DNA from: Rhodobacter sp.
Lineage (GTDB): Bacteria > Pseudomonadota > Alphaproteobacteria > Rhodobacterales > Rhodobacteraceae
Direction: 5' to 3'
DNA length: 43,440 nt
NCBI GenBank assembly: GCA_030066215.1
Contig: JASJCA010000027.1
Span: 1-43,440, forward strand
In this document: piece after piece, positions 1 through 6,925 of the stretch
How the letters are laid out: each line of letters opens with the position of its first letter
Position numbering within the stretch: the stretch's first letter is position 1
The notes under the pieces: model-generated
Databases searched by the model: none
The model's input: only the letters and a program-made list of their open reading frames with translations
What the model was told of the DNA's origin: nothing
Position numbers and translations under genes: made by a program

Positions 1-550
1 GCTGCGGAAACATCCGCATCATGATCTCGCGGTTCTCCAGCATGTAGGAGACCCCGCTCGGCGTCCGGCAATTGTCCTCCAGCACAAAGAACTCGTCCGG
101 CCCCGTGCGCACCAGATCGATCCCGACAATATGCGAGTACACATTCCGAGGCGGCCTGATCCCGCACACCGCCTTCTCATAAGCCTCGTTCTGATACACC
201 AGCCGCGCCGGAATTCGCCCCGCCCGCACGATCTCCCCGCGCCCATAGACATCCGTCAGAAACGCATTGAGCGCCCGCGCCCGCTGCTTGATCCCCCGCT
301 CCAGCCGCCGCCATTCGTCATGGGCAAACACCCGCGGGAACATGTCGAACGGGATCAGCCGGTCCGGATCCCCGCCCTCGCCATAGACGGCAAACGTGAT
401 CCCGATGCGCCGAAACAGCGCCTCCGCCTCGGACTGCTTGAGCGAGCGCAGCTCGGCCGGCATCGCCTGCACCCAGGGCTCCAACCCTCGATACGGCGCC
501 CGCACGTCGCCCTCAGGCCCCATCTCATTGAAAAACTTGCCCGCGTCCAT
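1..550 (-). CDS. Circularly permuted ATP-grasp protein (COG2308-like), N-terminal part, cut by window edge
   Basis: Read from the ATG at 550 leftwards, 183 codons stay open to the edge of the window. The protein begins MDAGKFFNEMGPEGDVRAPY and continues through YGRGEIVRAGRIPARLVYQ, PRNVYSHIVGIDLVRTG and EFFVLEDNCRTPSGVSYML. These strings are characteristic of the circularly permuted ATP-grasp type 2 family (DUF404/DUF407, COG2308), cytoplasmic proteins of unsettled substrate often found with an alpha-E (DUF403) protein and a transglutaminase. Those partners would lie outside the window. A GGAGG lies about 16 nt upstream of the start, rather far for a strong ribosome site. The gene diverges from the exonuclease gene at 857. 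The family call rests on recall of conserved strings; the C-terminal half cannot be judged. Confidence 0.82.
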   Translation of the reverse strand, partial: MDAGKFFNEMGPEGDVRAPYRGLEPWVQAMPAELRSLKQSEAEALFRRIGITFAVYGEGGDPDRLIPFDMFPRVFAHDEWRRLERGIKQRARALNAFLTDVYGRGEIVRAGRIPARLVYQNEAYEKAVCGIRPPRNVYSHIVGIDLVRTGPDEFFVLEDNCRTPSGVSYMLENREIMMRMFPQ

Positions 551-650
551 GCCGCAAACTTTCGCGCCTCCGCCCCGGAATTGCAACGCCCCGCCGCCCG
601 GCAACCGTCTGCATGCGCGCCTTGCCCAGAAACCGGGCAAATCGCTCCCC

Positions 651-672
651 CTTCATCTTGGCCCAAATACTC
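651..672 (-). repeat. GAGTATTT...GAAG dispersed element, copy 1
   Basis: On the minus strand this reads GAGTATTTGGGCCAAGATG followed by AAG. It matches the framework of two longer copies at 25712-25735 and 25889-25912: a shared GAGTATTT, a shared C, then an AAGATGAAG/GAGAAGAAG purine end. It lies in the divergent intergenic region before the exonuclease gene. Function unknown. This copy is the most divergent, so its membership rests on the framework rather than high identity. Confidence 0.45.
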
Positions 673-689
673 CCGCCCCCTGCCCGGCA

Positions 690-707
690 GGCGTTGCGCG
701 CAACGCC
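690..707. repeat. 18-bp perfect palindrome GGCGTTGCGCGCAACGCC
   Basis: GGCGTTGCG is followed directly by its reverse complement CGCAACGCC. It sits 150 bp before the exonuclease start and 140 bp before the divergent ATP-grasp start. No T-run follows on either strand, so an intrinsic terminator is unlikely. A dimeric regulator operator or a cruciform-type repeat are the alternatives. Confidence 0.5.
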
Positions 708-856
708 GAGAGGGGAGGCTCCCGTACATGCAATCTGAGCCACCGCCGGGAAAAATGCGTCGCCTCTCCACGCGCAGACAAAACCGCCGCGCGGCAGCGC
801 GACAATTTCATCGGCCCCCACCTCGCCCCAGCCGCGCCAAAGGCTATACTCGCCCC

Positions 857-1870
857 ATGGCCGTCCTGACCTTCACCGACCGCGGCATCTACTGCCCCGC
901 CGGCGATTTCTACATCGACCCCTGGCGCCCGGTAGACCGCGCGCTGATCACCCATGGCCATGCCGACCACGCCCGTCCCGGCCACGCCCGCTACCTCGCC
1001 ACCGAGGCCGCCGCACCGGTGATGCGCCACCGCCTTGGCGAGATCACCCTGCAAACCACCCCCTTCGAAACCGAAATCCAGATCGGCGACGCCAAAGTCT
1101 CCTTCCACCCCGCCGGCCACGTCCCCGGCTCCGCTCAGATCCGCGTCGAGGTCGCTGGCGAAACCTGGGTCGTCTCCGGCGATTACAAGACCGACGCCGA
1201 TGGCCTCTCCGAGCCTTTCGCCCCCGTCCGTTGTCACGCCTTCATCACCGAATGCACCTTCGGCCTGCCCGTCTTCACCTGGGTCCCGCAGGCCGAGATC
1301 ACTGCAGAGATCAACGCCTGGTGGGCCACCAACGCCGCCCAAGGCCGCGCAAGCGTGCTCGGCGCCTACGCGCTCGGCAAGGCGCAGCGCATCCTCGCCA
1401 ACCTGGACGCATCCATCGGCCCGATCCTCACCCACGGCGCGGTGGAAAACACCAACGAGATCCTCCGCGCCCAGGGCCTCGACCTTCCCGACACGATCCG
1501 CGTCAACCCCGATCTCGACGCCAAAGCCCACCCGGGCGCCCTCGTGCTCGCCACCCCGTCGGGCCTCGGCACCCCCTGGATGCGCCGCTTCGGCCCCGCC
1601 TCCACCGCCTTCGCCTCCGGCTGGATGCGCCTCCGAGGCATCCGCCGCCGCCGTGCCGCCGACCGTGGCTTCGTGATGTCCGACCACGCCGATTGGCCCG
1701 GCCTCAACACCGCGATCCGCGAAACCGGCGCGGAACGCGTCTTCGTCACCCACGGCTACACCAGCCAATTCCGCCGCTGGCTCGAGACCCAAGGCTACGA
1801 CGCCCGGATCGTCGAAACAGAATTCGAAGGCGAAAGCCTCGAGACCCCCGAAGCGGAGCCCGCGCAATGA
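857..1870 (+). CDS. Ligase-associated DNA exonuclease, metallo-beta-lactamase fold
   Basis: This 337-residue protein starts MAVLTFTDRGIYCPAGDFYID and carries the beta-lactamase-fold metal motif HGHADHAR near residue 33, a downstream PAGHVPGSAQ motif, SGDYKTDADG, and MSDHADW plus VFVTHGY late in the protein. This set marks the beta-CASP-like family annotated as ligase-associated DNA damage response exonuclease (TIGR04122). The family processes DNA ends and is encoded with an ATP-dependent ligase, which is the next gene here. The open frame extends upstream to 131, but homologous sequence begins only at the ATG at 857, and the upstream part is Arg/Pro-rich shadow. The stop at 1868-1870 is 121 bp before the ligase start. 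The helicase and PdeM-like phosphoesterase that often complete this set are not adjacent. Confidence 0.9.
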   Translation: MAVLTFTDRGIYCPAGDFYIDPWRPVDRALITHGHADHARPGHARYLATEAAAPVMRHRLGEITLQTTPFETEIQIGDAKVSFHPAGHVPGSAQIRVEVAGETWVVSGDYKTDADGLSEPFAPVRCHAFITECTFGLPVFTWVPQAEITAEINAWWATNAAQGRASVLGAYALGKAQRILANLDASIGPILTHGAVENTNEILRAQGLDLPDTIRVNPDLDAKAHPGALVLATPSGLGTPWMRRFGPASTAFASGWMRLRGIRRRRAADRGFVMSDHADWPGLNTAIRETGAERVFVTHGYTSQFRRWLETQGYDARIVETEFEGESLETPEAEPAQ

Positions 1871-1904
1871 CCACGTGCAAGATACGCGTTTTGCAGAATG
1901 CGTG

Positions 1905-1928
1905 GCAAAACCCATCAATGGATTTTGC
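1905..1928 (+). promoter_or_regulatory. Inverted repeat between exonuclease and ligase genes
   Basis: GCAAAA (1905-1910) pairs with TTTTGC (1923-1928) and CCAT (1912-1915) with ATGG (1918-1921), leaving one C-A mismatch and a 2-nt CA centre. A second, overlapping pairing GTTTTGC/GCAAAAC starts just upstream. The element immediately precedes the phased 11-bp repeats. It could be an operator or an mRNA hairpin in the ligase leader; nothing in the sequence settles which. Confidence 0.5.
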
Positions 1929-1930
1929 GC

Positions 1931-1974
1931 GTCCGGCACCGACGAAATACCGACGGAATACCGACGTTTTACAG
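1931..1974 (+). repeat. Phased 11-bp direct repeats (ACGNNNTACCG), array 1
   Basis: Consecutive 11-bp units read ACGAAATACCG (1942-1952), ACGGAATACCG (1953-1963) and ACGTTTTACAG (1964-1974), with a partial match ending CACCG at 1931-1941. The array ends 17 bp before the ligase ATG. The second and third units match a 22-bp stretch of the array at 36680-36701 at 20 of 22 positions, although that array lies in the leuC-leuD gap. A period of 11 bp, close to one helical turn, places each unit on the same DNA face. Confidence 0.8.
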
Positions 1975-1991
1975 ACAGCGGATTCCGCCCC

Positions 1992-3584
1992 ATGAACCGC
2001 TTCGCCCAGCTTTTCACAGCGCTCGACCAAACGACCAAAACCAACGCCAAGGTCGCCGCCCTGGCCGCCTACTTCCGCGACGCCCCGGACGACGACAAGC
2101 TCTGGACCATCGCACTCCTTTCCGGCCGCCGCCCGCGCCGCACCGTCACCACCACGTCCTTGCGCGAATGGGCCGCCGAGAAGGCGGCGATCCCCTTGTG
2201 GCTCTTCGAAGAATCCTACCCCATCGTCGGCGATCTCGCCGAGACCATCGCCCTGATCCTGCCCGAGGCCGCCCAAACCTCCGACCACTCCCTCAGCCAT
2301 TGGATCACCGAAATCCGCGGGCTGGCGGCGCAAGACGAACCCGCCCGCAAGGCCGCGATCCTTGCCGCCTGGGACCAGCTGCCCAGCACGGAACGCTTTC
2401 TTTTCAACAAGCTGATCACCGGCGGGTTCCGCATCGGCGTCTCTCAGAAACTCATGACCCGCGCTCTCGCCCAGGCCACCGGTGTCGAGGAAACCACCCT
2501 CGCCCACCGCCTGATGGGCGACTGGACGCCCGAGACCACCACGTTCCACGACCTCGTCCTCGCCGACGACCCCACCGCCGATCTGTCGAAACCCTTCCCG
2601 TTCTACCTCGCCTATCAGCTCGACCAGCCGCCCGAGGACCTTGGCCCGGTAACCGATTGGATTGCAGAGCAAAAATGGGACGGCATCCGCGGCCAGCTGG
2701 TGGTTCGCGGCGGCCACCACTTCGTCTGGTCCCGCGGCGAGGAATTGATGACTGACCGCTTCCCGGAACTTGCTGCAAGCGTGGATTTCGTTCCCCCGGG
2801 CACCGTGCTCGACGGCGAAATCCTCGCCTGGCAGAACGACGCGCCGCTGCCCTTCTCCGCCCTGCAGAAACGCATTGGCCGCAAGACCGTGCCGAAGAAA
2901 CTCCTCCAAGACGCGCCGGTGATCCTCAAGGCCTACGACTTGCTCGAACACCAAGGCCAAGACCTCCGCGACCGACCCATGACCCAACGACGCAAGCTTC
3001 TTGAAGACCTTGTCGCAAGCCTCCCCGACACCGCACCCGTCCGTCTCTCGCCCATGATCGAGGCCATAACCTGGGACGATCTCGCCGAGGCGCGCGCCGC
3101 CAGCCGGAGCCTCGGCGCCGAGGGCCTGATGCTGAAACGCAAGGACAGCCCCTACCGGGTTGGCCGCAAGAAGGGCGATTGGTGGAAGTGGAAGGTCGAT
3201 CCGCTGAGTGTCGACGCGGTGATGATCTACGCCCAGCAGGGACACGGCCGCCGCGCCAACCTCTTCACCGACTTCACTTTCGCGGTCTGGGACGGCAACG
3301 ACCTTGTCCCCTTCACCAAGGCCTATTCCGGCCTCACCGACGCCGAGTTTCGCCAGATCACCCAATGGGTCCGCAAGAACACGCTCGAACGCTACGGCCC
3401 GGTCCGCGCCGTCCGTCCCGAACAGGTCTTCGAGATTCACTTCGAGGGAATCCAGGCCAGCCCGCGCCACAAATCCGGCATCGCGCTGCGATTCCCCCGC
3501 ATGTCTCGCTGGCGTCAGGACAAGCCGATCCGAGAAGCCAACAGCCTGGCCGATCTCAAAGACATGCTGGCGGTCTACGGGTAG
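1992..3584 (+). CDS. ATP-dependent DNA ligase (LigB/LigC-like, bacterial)
   Basis: This 530-residue protein joins nicks using ATP. Order: an alpha-helical N-terminal DNA-binding domain (MNRFAQLFTALDQTTKTN onward, residues 1-200), the adenylation domain with motif I EQKWDGIRG, where the nucleophilic lysine is Lys228, then LDGEILAW, EGLMLKRKDSPY, DWWKWKVDP, and a C-terminal OB domain ending in RFPRMSRWRQDKP. This is the architecture of the ligase encoded with a dedicated exonuclease (TIGR04120-type). The frame opens at a GTG at 1875, but the conserved N-terminus begins at the ATG at 1992. The repeat array and hairpin directly upstream suggest specific control. It probably shares a function with the exonuclease gene 121 bp upstream. 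No LigD-type polymerase or nuclease domain is fused. Confidence 0.93.
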   Translation: MNRFAQLFTALDQTTKTNAKVAALAAYFRDAPDDDKLWTIALLSGRRPRRTVTTTSLREWAAEKAAIPLWLFEESYPIVGDLAETIALILPEAAQTSDHSLSHWITEIRGLAAQDEPARKAAILAAWDQLPSTERFLFNKLITGGFRIGVSQKLMTRALAQATGVEETTLAHRLMGDWTPETTTFHDLVLADDPTADLSKPFPFYLAYQLDQPPEDLGPVTDWIAEQKWDGIRGQLVVRGGHHFVWSRGEELMTDRFPELAASVDFVPPGTVLDGEILAWQNDAPLPFSALQKRIGRKTVPKKLLQDAPVILKAYDLLEHQGQDLRDRPMTQRRKLLEDLVASLPDTAPVRLSPMIEAITWDDLAEARAASRSLGAEGLMLKRKDSPYRVGRKKGDWWKWKVDPLSVDAVMIYAQQGHGRRANLFTDFTFAVWDGNDLVPFTKAYSGLTDAEFRQITQWVRKNTLERYGPVRAVRPEQVFEIHFEGIQASPRHKSGIALRFPRMSRWRQDKPIREANSLADLKDMLAVYG

Positions 3585-3615
3585 CGCCGCATTCCGGCTT
3601 CATTAACCTTCGTCG

Positions 3616-3648
3616 GGCAATATCGGGGCAAAACCTAAGGATATTGCC
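3616..3648 (+). promoter_or_regulatory. Inverted repeat over the translation start of the PilZ gene
   Basis: GGCAATATC (3616-3624) is the exact reverse complement of GATATTGCC (3640-3648), with a 15-nt spacer holding the likely ribosome site AAGG (3637-3640). The right arm ends one base before the ATG at 3650. In mRNA this would form a 9-bp stem around the initiation region. A TTAAC half of a CtrA box lies just upstream (3603-3607). Confidence 0.5.
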
Positions 3649-3649
3649 G

Positions 3650-3991
3650 ATGCGGTACCGAGACCTGAGGAAACCGTCCGACCGGCCGATCACGATCCGC
3701 AGCGATCGGGGCGCCTCAGAGGCCCTGGTCCGCGACATCAGTGCGTCGGGTGTCAAGGTCGCCGGGGCCGACACCCTTCCGACCGGAACGCGCGTCGACG
3801 TGGGCGTGCTGGGCAAAATCCGGGCGGCGCGGGTGGTCTGGTGCCGCGGCAAGACCATGGGGCTGAAATTCAACCATCCGCTCGATGCGGCCAGCCTCCA
3901 GGCATTCCACCGCCCCGGCGGCGCCTCGCAACGGCAGTTCGACCGTTTCGCAATAGGCCAGGGCGGCCACGGCTTCCGGGAACTCAGCTGA
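3650..3991 (+). CDS. Single-domain PilZ protein (putative c-di-GMP receptor)
   Basis: This 113-residue protein starts MRYRDLRKPSDRPITIRSDRG. It shows the two halves of the PilZ c-di-GMP signature: an N-terminal Arg cluster (RYRDLRKP, less regular than the usual RxxxR) and DISASGVKV, matching [D/N]xSxxG. It continues through LPTGTRVDVGVLGKIRAARVVW to GLKFNHPLD, the usual end of a PilZ barrel, with a short tail. No enzymatic or membrane part is attached, so it would be a free cytosolic adaptor. The start is the ATG at 3650 with AAGG upstream; the frame is open further but that part is a shadow of the ligase gene. Because the Arg motif is imperfect, actual c-di-GMP binding is inferred. Confidence 0.8.
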   Translation: MRYRDLRKPSDRPITIRSDRGASEALVRDISASGVKVAGADTLPTGTRVDVGVLGKIRAARVVWCRGKTMGLKFNHPLDAASLQAFHRPGGASQRQFDRFAIGQGGHGFRELS

Positions 3992-4552
3992 CCGACCAGA
4001 GCAGGTTCGGCTCATAGCGGGCTAGAGGCAACCGGGCGCCGGCCGGCCGGCGAGGCGTCTCCGACGTACCGTGATGCGTTGGCCGCGGACGGCCCCGAAG
4101 GCAAGTCGCCAGGTCGGACTCTGGCTTCCCGAGGACCTCGGTTTTGGTCCGGGATACGTGTGACCACGCCTTTCACCCGTTGGCCCGGGCGTTTCCTGCG
4201 GATCGTGCCAACGACGGCAATGGTCGCGGCAAGGGTCAGCGCGATCAAAGGGACCGGTCGGACGGACATAATGCGTCGCGGTGCCCGGAATCCCTACAAC
4301 TAAAGCGCTTTGGGGTGGCCATACTGCAAACTGCAGGGCGGCTGCTTTCGGGACTGGGCGCGATCCGTTCACATAACGGCGGTGACGCCTCCTAGTGAGA
4401 CGCCAACATGCCTCTGTGCCCAACACTGGCCATTCGATCCAATTCCACGCCGCCTTCGAGGCGCGCGGGACGTCCGGAATTCCAGACTGTGCCGCCCCAC
4501 GCCAAGCGCCTACCCTACCACATATAGACCTCGATACATTGGAGCTGCCCCA
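3992..4552. other. Gene-poor stretch (561 bp)
   Basis: No convincing gene lies here. The best candidate is a minus-strand frame from the ATG at 4269 to 4012, beginning MSVRPVPLIALTLAATIAVV, which looks like one membrane segment followed by an Arg/Pro/Ser-rich tail. It has no ribosome site and no family I recognise. The right end (4500-4552) should contain the promoter and leader of the microprotein at 4553. Confidence 0.4.
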
Positions 4553-4651
4553 ATGCTCAAAAGCATCATTGCCCCTGCCATCATCAGCGTCGGATTCGCC
4601 AGCGCACTTGCATTCGCCCTGTTGCTCGTCGGCCTGACCGCACCGCTGTAA
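4553..4651 (+). CDS. 32-residue single-span membrane microprotein
   Basis: From the ATG at 4553 the frame encodes a positive N-terminus (MLKS), then a hydrophobic run of about 24 residues (IIAPAIISVGFASALAFALL and on), ending LTAPL. GGAG at 4542-4545 sits 7 nt before the start, good spacing for a ribosome site. The frame extends upstream to 4310 without resemblance to protein, so the short form is preferred. Composition and ribosome site resemble small inner-membrane proteins found in many bacteria. I know no specific family for it and its function is unknown. Confidence 0.5.
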   Translation: MLKSIIAPAIISVGFASALAFALLLVGLTAPL

Positions 4652-4675
4652 TCGAAACGGCCGCGCCGCCTGGCG

Positions 4676-4975
4676 TCAGCCCGGAACGCCCTCGGGAACC
4701 ACCACGCCCTCGCGCCAGTCCGTGCCGCTGGCCATCACACAGGACGTGCCGTTTGCCGTCGTCATCAGGATCGTCCAGCTGCCGTCGGCGCCCGAGGTCC
4801 AAACCTCGTAGATCCGCGTCGCCGTCTCGATCCCGCCGCCCGCGAACACCTCGCCGTGGTTGGCCTCCAGCACCTTCACGATCGCCTCGCGCTTGCCGCA
4901 GGACCCGTAGGCTTGGGCCGCGCCCGTAGTCATCGCAGCGGCCATCGCCAAGCCGATCAGTTTTGCGGTCGTCAT
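4676..4975 (-). CDS. Small secreted protein with two cysteines, function unknown
   Basis: This 99-residue product starts MTTAKLIGLAMAAAMTTGAA, a clear Sec signal peptide with a likely cut after AQA, followed by YGSCGKREAIVKVLEANHGE. The mature part is about 77 residues and contains two cysteines (SCGK and TSCVM), likely a disulfide in the periplasm. The frame opens further upstream, but the signal peptide and a purine-rich GGAGGAG stretch about 5 nt before the start fix the ATG at 4975. The stop is 25 bp from the stop of the microprotein on the opposite strand. I do not recognise a domain, and its neighbours give no functional hint. Confidence 0.72.
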   Translation of the reverse strand: MTTAKLIGLAMAAAMTTGAAQAYGSCGKREAIVKVLEANHGEVFAGGGIETATRIYEVWTSGADGSWTILMTTANGTSCVMASGTDWREGVVVPEGVPG

Positions 4976-5142
4976 CGGGAACTCCTCCTCCGGTTTCGCC
5001 GGCCCGAAGTCTTCCGCCCCGACGCCCGCCCGCTCGTCCTTCCTATTCAAGCCTACGCACTGGCGCGGCCCGCGGATCACTCCGTTCCCTTCGCCGCGCC
5101 GCTGTGGCATCAGACCGCGACGACCAAACGGAAAGCCGCCCC

Positions 5143-5736
5143 ATGCCCCCCGCCCCCCGCGCCTGGCAACGCATGCTCTCTGGCCGCCGGCTCGATCTTT
5201 TGGATCCGACGCCGATGGATATCGAGATCGAGGATATCGCCCACGGGCTCGCCTTCGTCGCGCGCTGGAATGGCCAGACCAAGGGCGACTATCCCTATTC
5301 GGTTGCCGAGCATTCGCTTTTGGTCGAAGAGATCTACGCCCGCCTGCAGCCCGGTGCGCCGGTCAAATGGCGCCTCGCCGCGCTGTTGCACGATGCACCC
5401 GAATACGTCATCGGCGACATGATCTCGCCGGTCAAAGCTACCGTCGGCCCGGCTTATGGCGACCTCGACGCCCGGCTCTCGGCCGCGATCCACCTGCGCT
5501 TCGGCCTGCCCGCCGCGCTGCCCGCGACCGTCAAGCGCCAGATCAAGCGCGCCGATCGGATCTCGGCCTGGCTCGAGGCCACCCAACTCGCCGGCTTCAC
5601 CGAGCCCGAGGCCAACCGCTTCTTCGGCCGCCCCGATGCGGCCGTCACCCAGGGCCTCGCCCTGCACCTGCGCGAACCCATCGCCACCCGCGCCGCCTAC
5701 ACCGCCCGCCACGCTGCGCTTCTGGCGCAGATCTAA
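5143..5736 (+). CDS. HD-domain phosphohydrolase (YfbR-like)
   Basis: This 197-residue cytosolic protein carries the HD metal-binding arrangement: EHSLLVEEIY with His57, LLHDAPEYVIGDM with His83-Asp84, and IKRADRISAWLEATQ with the distal Asp. The spacing and the AALLHDAPEYVIGD string resemble the YfbR family of 5'-deoxyribonucleotidases, so a nucleotide substrate is plausible but not proven. The frame runs upstream to 4963, but the protein-like part begins at MPPAPRAWQRML at 5143. It diverges from the secreted-protein gene, with 167 bp between the starts. It stands alone as a transcription unit, as the next gene downstream is on the opposite strand. Confidence 0.85.
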   Translation: MPPAPRAWQRMLSGRRLDLLDPTPMDIEIEDIAHGLAFVARWNGQTKGDYPYSVAEHSLLVEEIYARLQPGAPVKWRLAALLHDAPEYVIGDMISPVKATVGPAYGDLDARLSAAIHLRFGLPAALPATVKRQIKRADRISAWLEATQLAGFTEPEANRFFGRPDAAVTQGLALHLREPIATRAAYTARHAALLAQI

Positions 5737-5954
5737 GCCGGCCTGCCGAAAACCGTTCGCCTGCCGCAGTGCTGCACGAACAAGCTTAGGACGGCCGCGC
5801 GCGAGGACGACGTCCCGCTGGACTCGCCGGCGGCGGTTGACCACCCCGCCGTCCCGGACCCCGATCCGCGACCTCTTGCCGACGATCCGGCCCGCTGCGT
5901 TGCAGCACCGATGCGAAACCGACGGTTTGCCGAAGAAATTGCAGGCACCGGCCG

Positions 5955-6302
5955 TCAGCCGCAGATGAGCCCCGCCGTGCGTCCCTCATACGCCCAGCCG
6001 CGGAACGCGCCGGAGGCGAAAACGAGCTGCAGGCCGTCGGGCCAGAACACCACTTGGCCGCAGCCGGGCACTTTCCGGCGGACCGACGGGTCCGCTCCGG
6101 TAAGCCGCGACACGGCGGCGATCACGCCGGCCTCGGCGCGCCCGAAATCGATCCGCAAGGGGCTACCGACGGGTTGCAGGCCGGCCGCATCGGGCACCAG
6201 GACCGGGCCGACCGGCGCCGGCCCCGGCCCCGTGCATCCCGCTGACATCGAAAGGAAAACCACGGCGAGGCGCGCAAAGCGCGCGCCGCCCGCGCGGCTC
6301 AC
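5955..6302 (-). CDS. Small putative lipoprotein translationally coupled to regA
   Basis: The likely start is a GTG at 6302-6300 that overlaps the regA stop in the string GTGA. From it, 115 residues follow: VSRAGGARFARLAVVFLSM, then SAGC, a lipobox (cleavage before Cys), then a proline-rich linker and a domain with PGCGQVVFWPDGLQLVF and FRGWAYEGRTAGLICG. The frame is open to 6419 but that part lies inside regA and is an antisense-like shadow. I know no family name for it. Its position directly behind regA with a four-base overlap implies co-translation, so it may be an envelope component linked to redox regulation, an inference from position only. Three cysteines remain in the mature part besides the lipidated one. 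Confidence 0.6.
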   Translation of the reverse strand: MSRAGGARFARLAVVFLSMSAGCTGPGPAPVGPVLVPDAAGLQPVGSPLRIDFGRAEAGVIAAVSRLTGADPSVRRKVPGCGQVVFWPDGLQLVFASGAFRGWAYEGRTAGLICG

Positions 6303-6853
6303 CGAGGCGACCGCTTCGCAAGGATCCGCTGCAGCGTCCGCCGGTGCATGTTGAGCCGCCGCGCGGTCTCGCTGACGTTGCGGTCGCAGAGCTCGTAGAC
6401 CCGCTGAATATGCTCCCACCGCACCCGGTCGGCCGACATCGGGTTCTCCGGCGGCGGCGGCAGCGTGTCGGACCGCGCCAAAAGCGCATTGGTCACGTCG
6501 TTGGCATCCGCCGGCTTCGACAGGTAATCGGTCGCGCCGATCTTCACCGCAGCCACCGCGGTCGCGATCGCCCCATACCCGGTCAGCACCACGACCCGCG
6601 ATTCCGGCCGCCGCTCGCGCAACACTTCCACGACATCGAGCCCGTTGCCGTCTTCGAGCCGCAGGTCGACAACTGCATAGGCCGGCGGGCGGGCAGTGGC
6701 GATCGCTTTGCCGGCGGCGACCGATCCGGCGGTCTCGGGTTCGAAGCCGCGCTTCTCCATCGCTCGCGCCAATCTGCGTAGGAACGGCTCGTCGTCATCC
6801 ACCAAAAGAAGCGACCGGTCCTCGCCGATCTCGTCCAGTTCGCGCTCGGCCAT
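6299..6853 (-). CDS. regA: Redox response regulator RegA/PrrA/ActR
   Basis: This 184-residue protein is the length usual for RegA. The receiver domain has the acidic pair LLLVDDDEPF, phosphoacceptor Asp63 in VVDLRLEDG, VVLTGYG and the conserved Lys of YLSKPADAND. After a proline linker (PPPPENPMSADRVRWEHIQR), the C-terminal Fis-type helix-turn-helix reads CDRNVSETARRLNMHRRTLQ. RegA is the DNA-binding partner of the RegB kinase and controls photosynthesis, respiration, nitrogen and carbon fixation genes according to redox state. The ATG at 6853 gives the family start; the frame continues upstream without similarity. It lies 72 bp behind senC, and the lipoprotein gene overlaps its stop. Arrangement is as in Rhodobacter. 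Confidence 0.96.
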   Translation of the reverse strand: MAERELDEIGEDRSLLLVDDDEPFLRRLARAMEKRGFEPETAGSVAAGKAIATARPPAYAVVDLRLEDGNGLDVVEVLRERRPESRVVVLTGYGAIATAVAAVKIGATDYLSKPADANDVTNALLARSDTLPPPPENPMSADRVRWEHIQRVYELCDRNVSETARRLNMHRRTLQRILAKRSPR

Positions 6854-6925
6854 CGCCGGTCCCTTCCAAGCTTTTGCTTTTGTTCCGGCGACCTTAGTCC
6901 GCGCCCGGGTCCGGGTCAAATTGTC

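Larger units (their letters stand above)
551..856. other. Divergent intergenic region (306 bp)
   Basis: This non-coding stretch separates the minus-strand ATP-grasp gene from the plus-strand exonuclease gene and should carry promoters for both. It holds one copy of the dispersed GAGTATTT element (651-672, minus orientation) and an 18-bp perfect palindrome at 690-707. Long frames crossing it are shadows of neighbouring genes or Arg/Pro-rich GC artefacts, and I see no credible gene in it. Confidence 0.6.

Noticed and set aside
131-856. N-terminal extension of the exonuclease frame and several long frames in both directions
   Set aside because: The sequence is Arg/Pro-rich, overlaps the real ATP-grasp gene in antisense and has no family resemblance; the exonuclease starts at 857.
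653-2050. 465-residue minus-strand frame opposite the exonuclease gene
   Set aside because: It is a Gly/Val/Asp-rich antisense shadow of a high-GC gene; the plus-strand frame carries all motifs.
1746-3470. 574-residue minus-strand frame opposite the ligase gene
   Set aside because: Antisense shadow with no motif; the ligase motifs are on the plus strand.
4012-4269. Minus-strand frame with one hydrophobic segment (MSVRPVPLIALTLAATIA...)
   Set aside because: No ribosome site, a low-complexity tail and no family; kept only as a remark in the gap entry.
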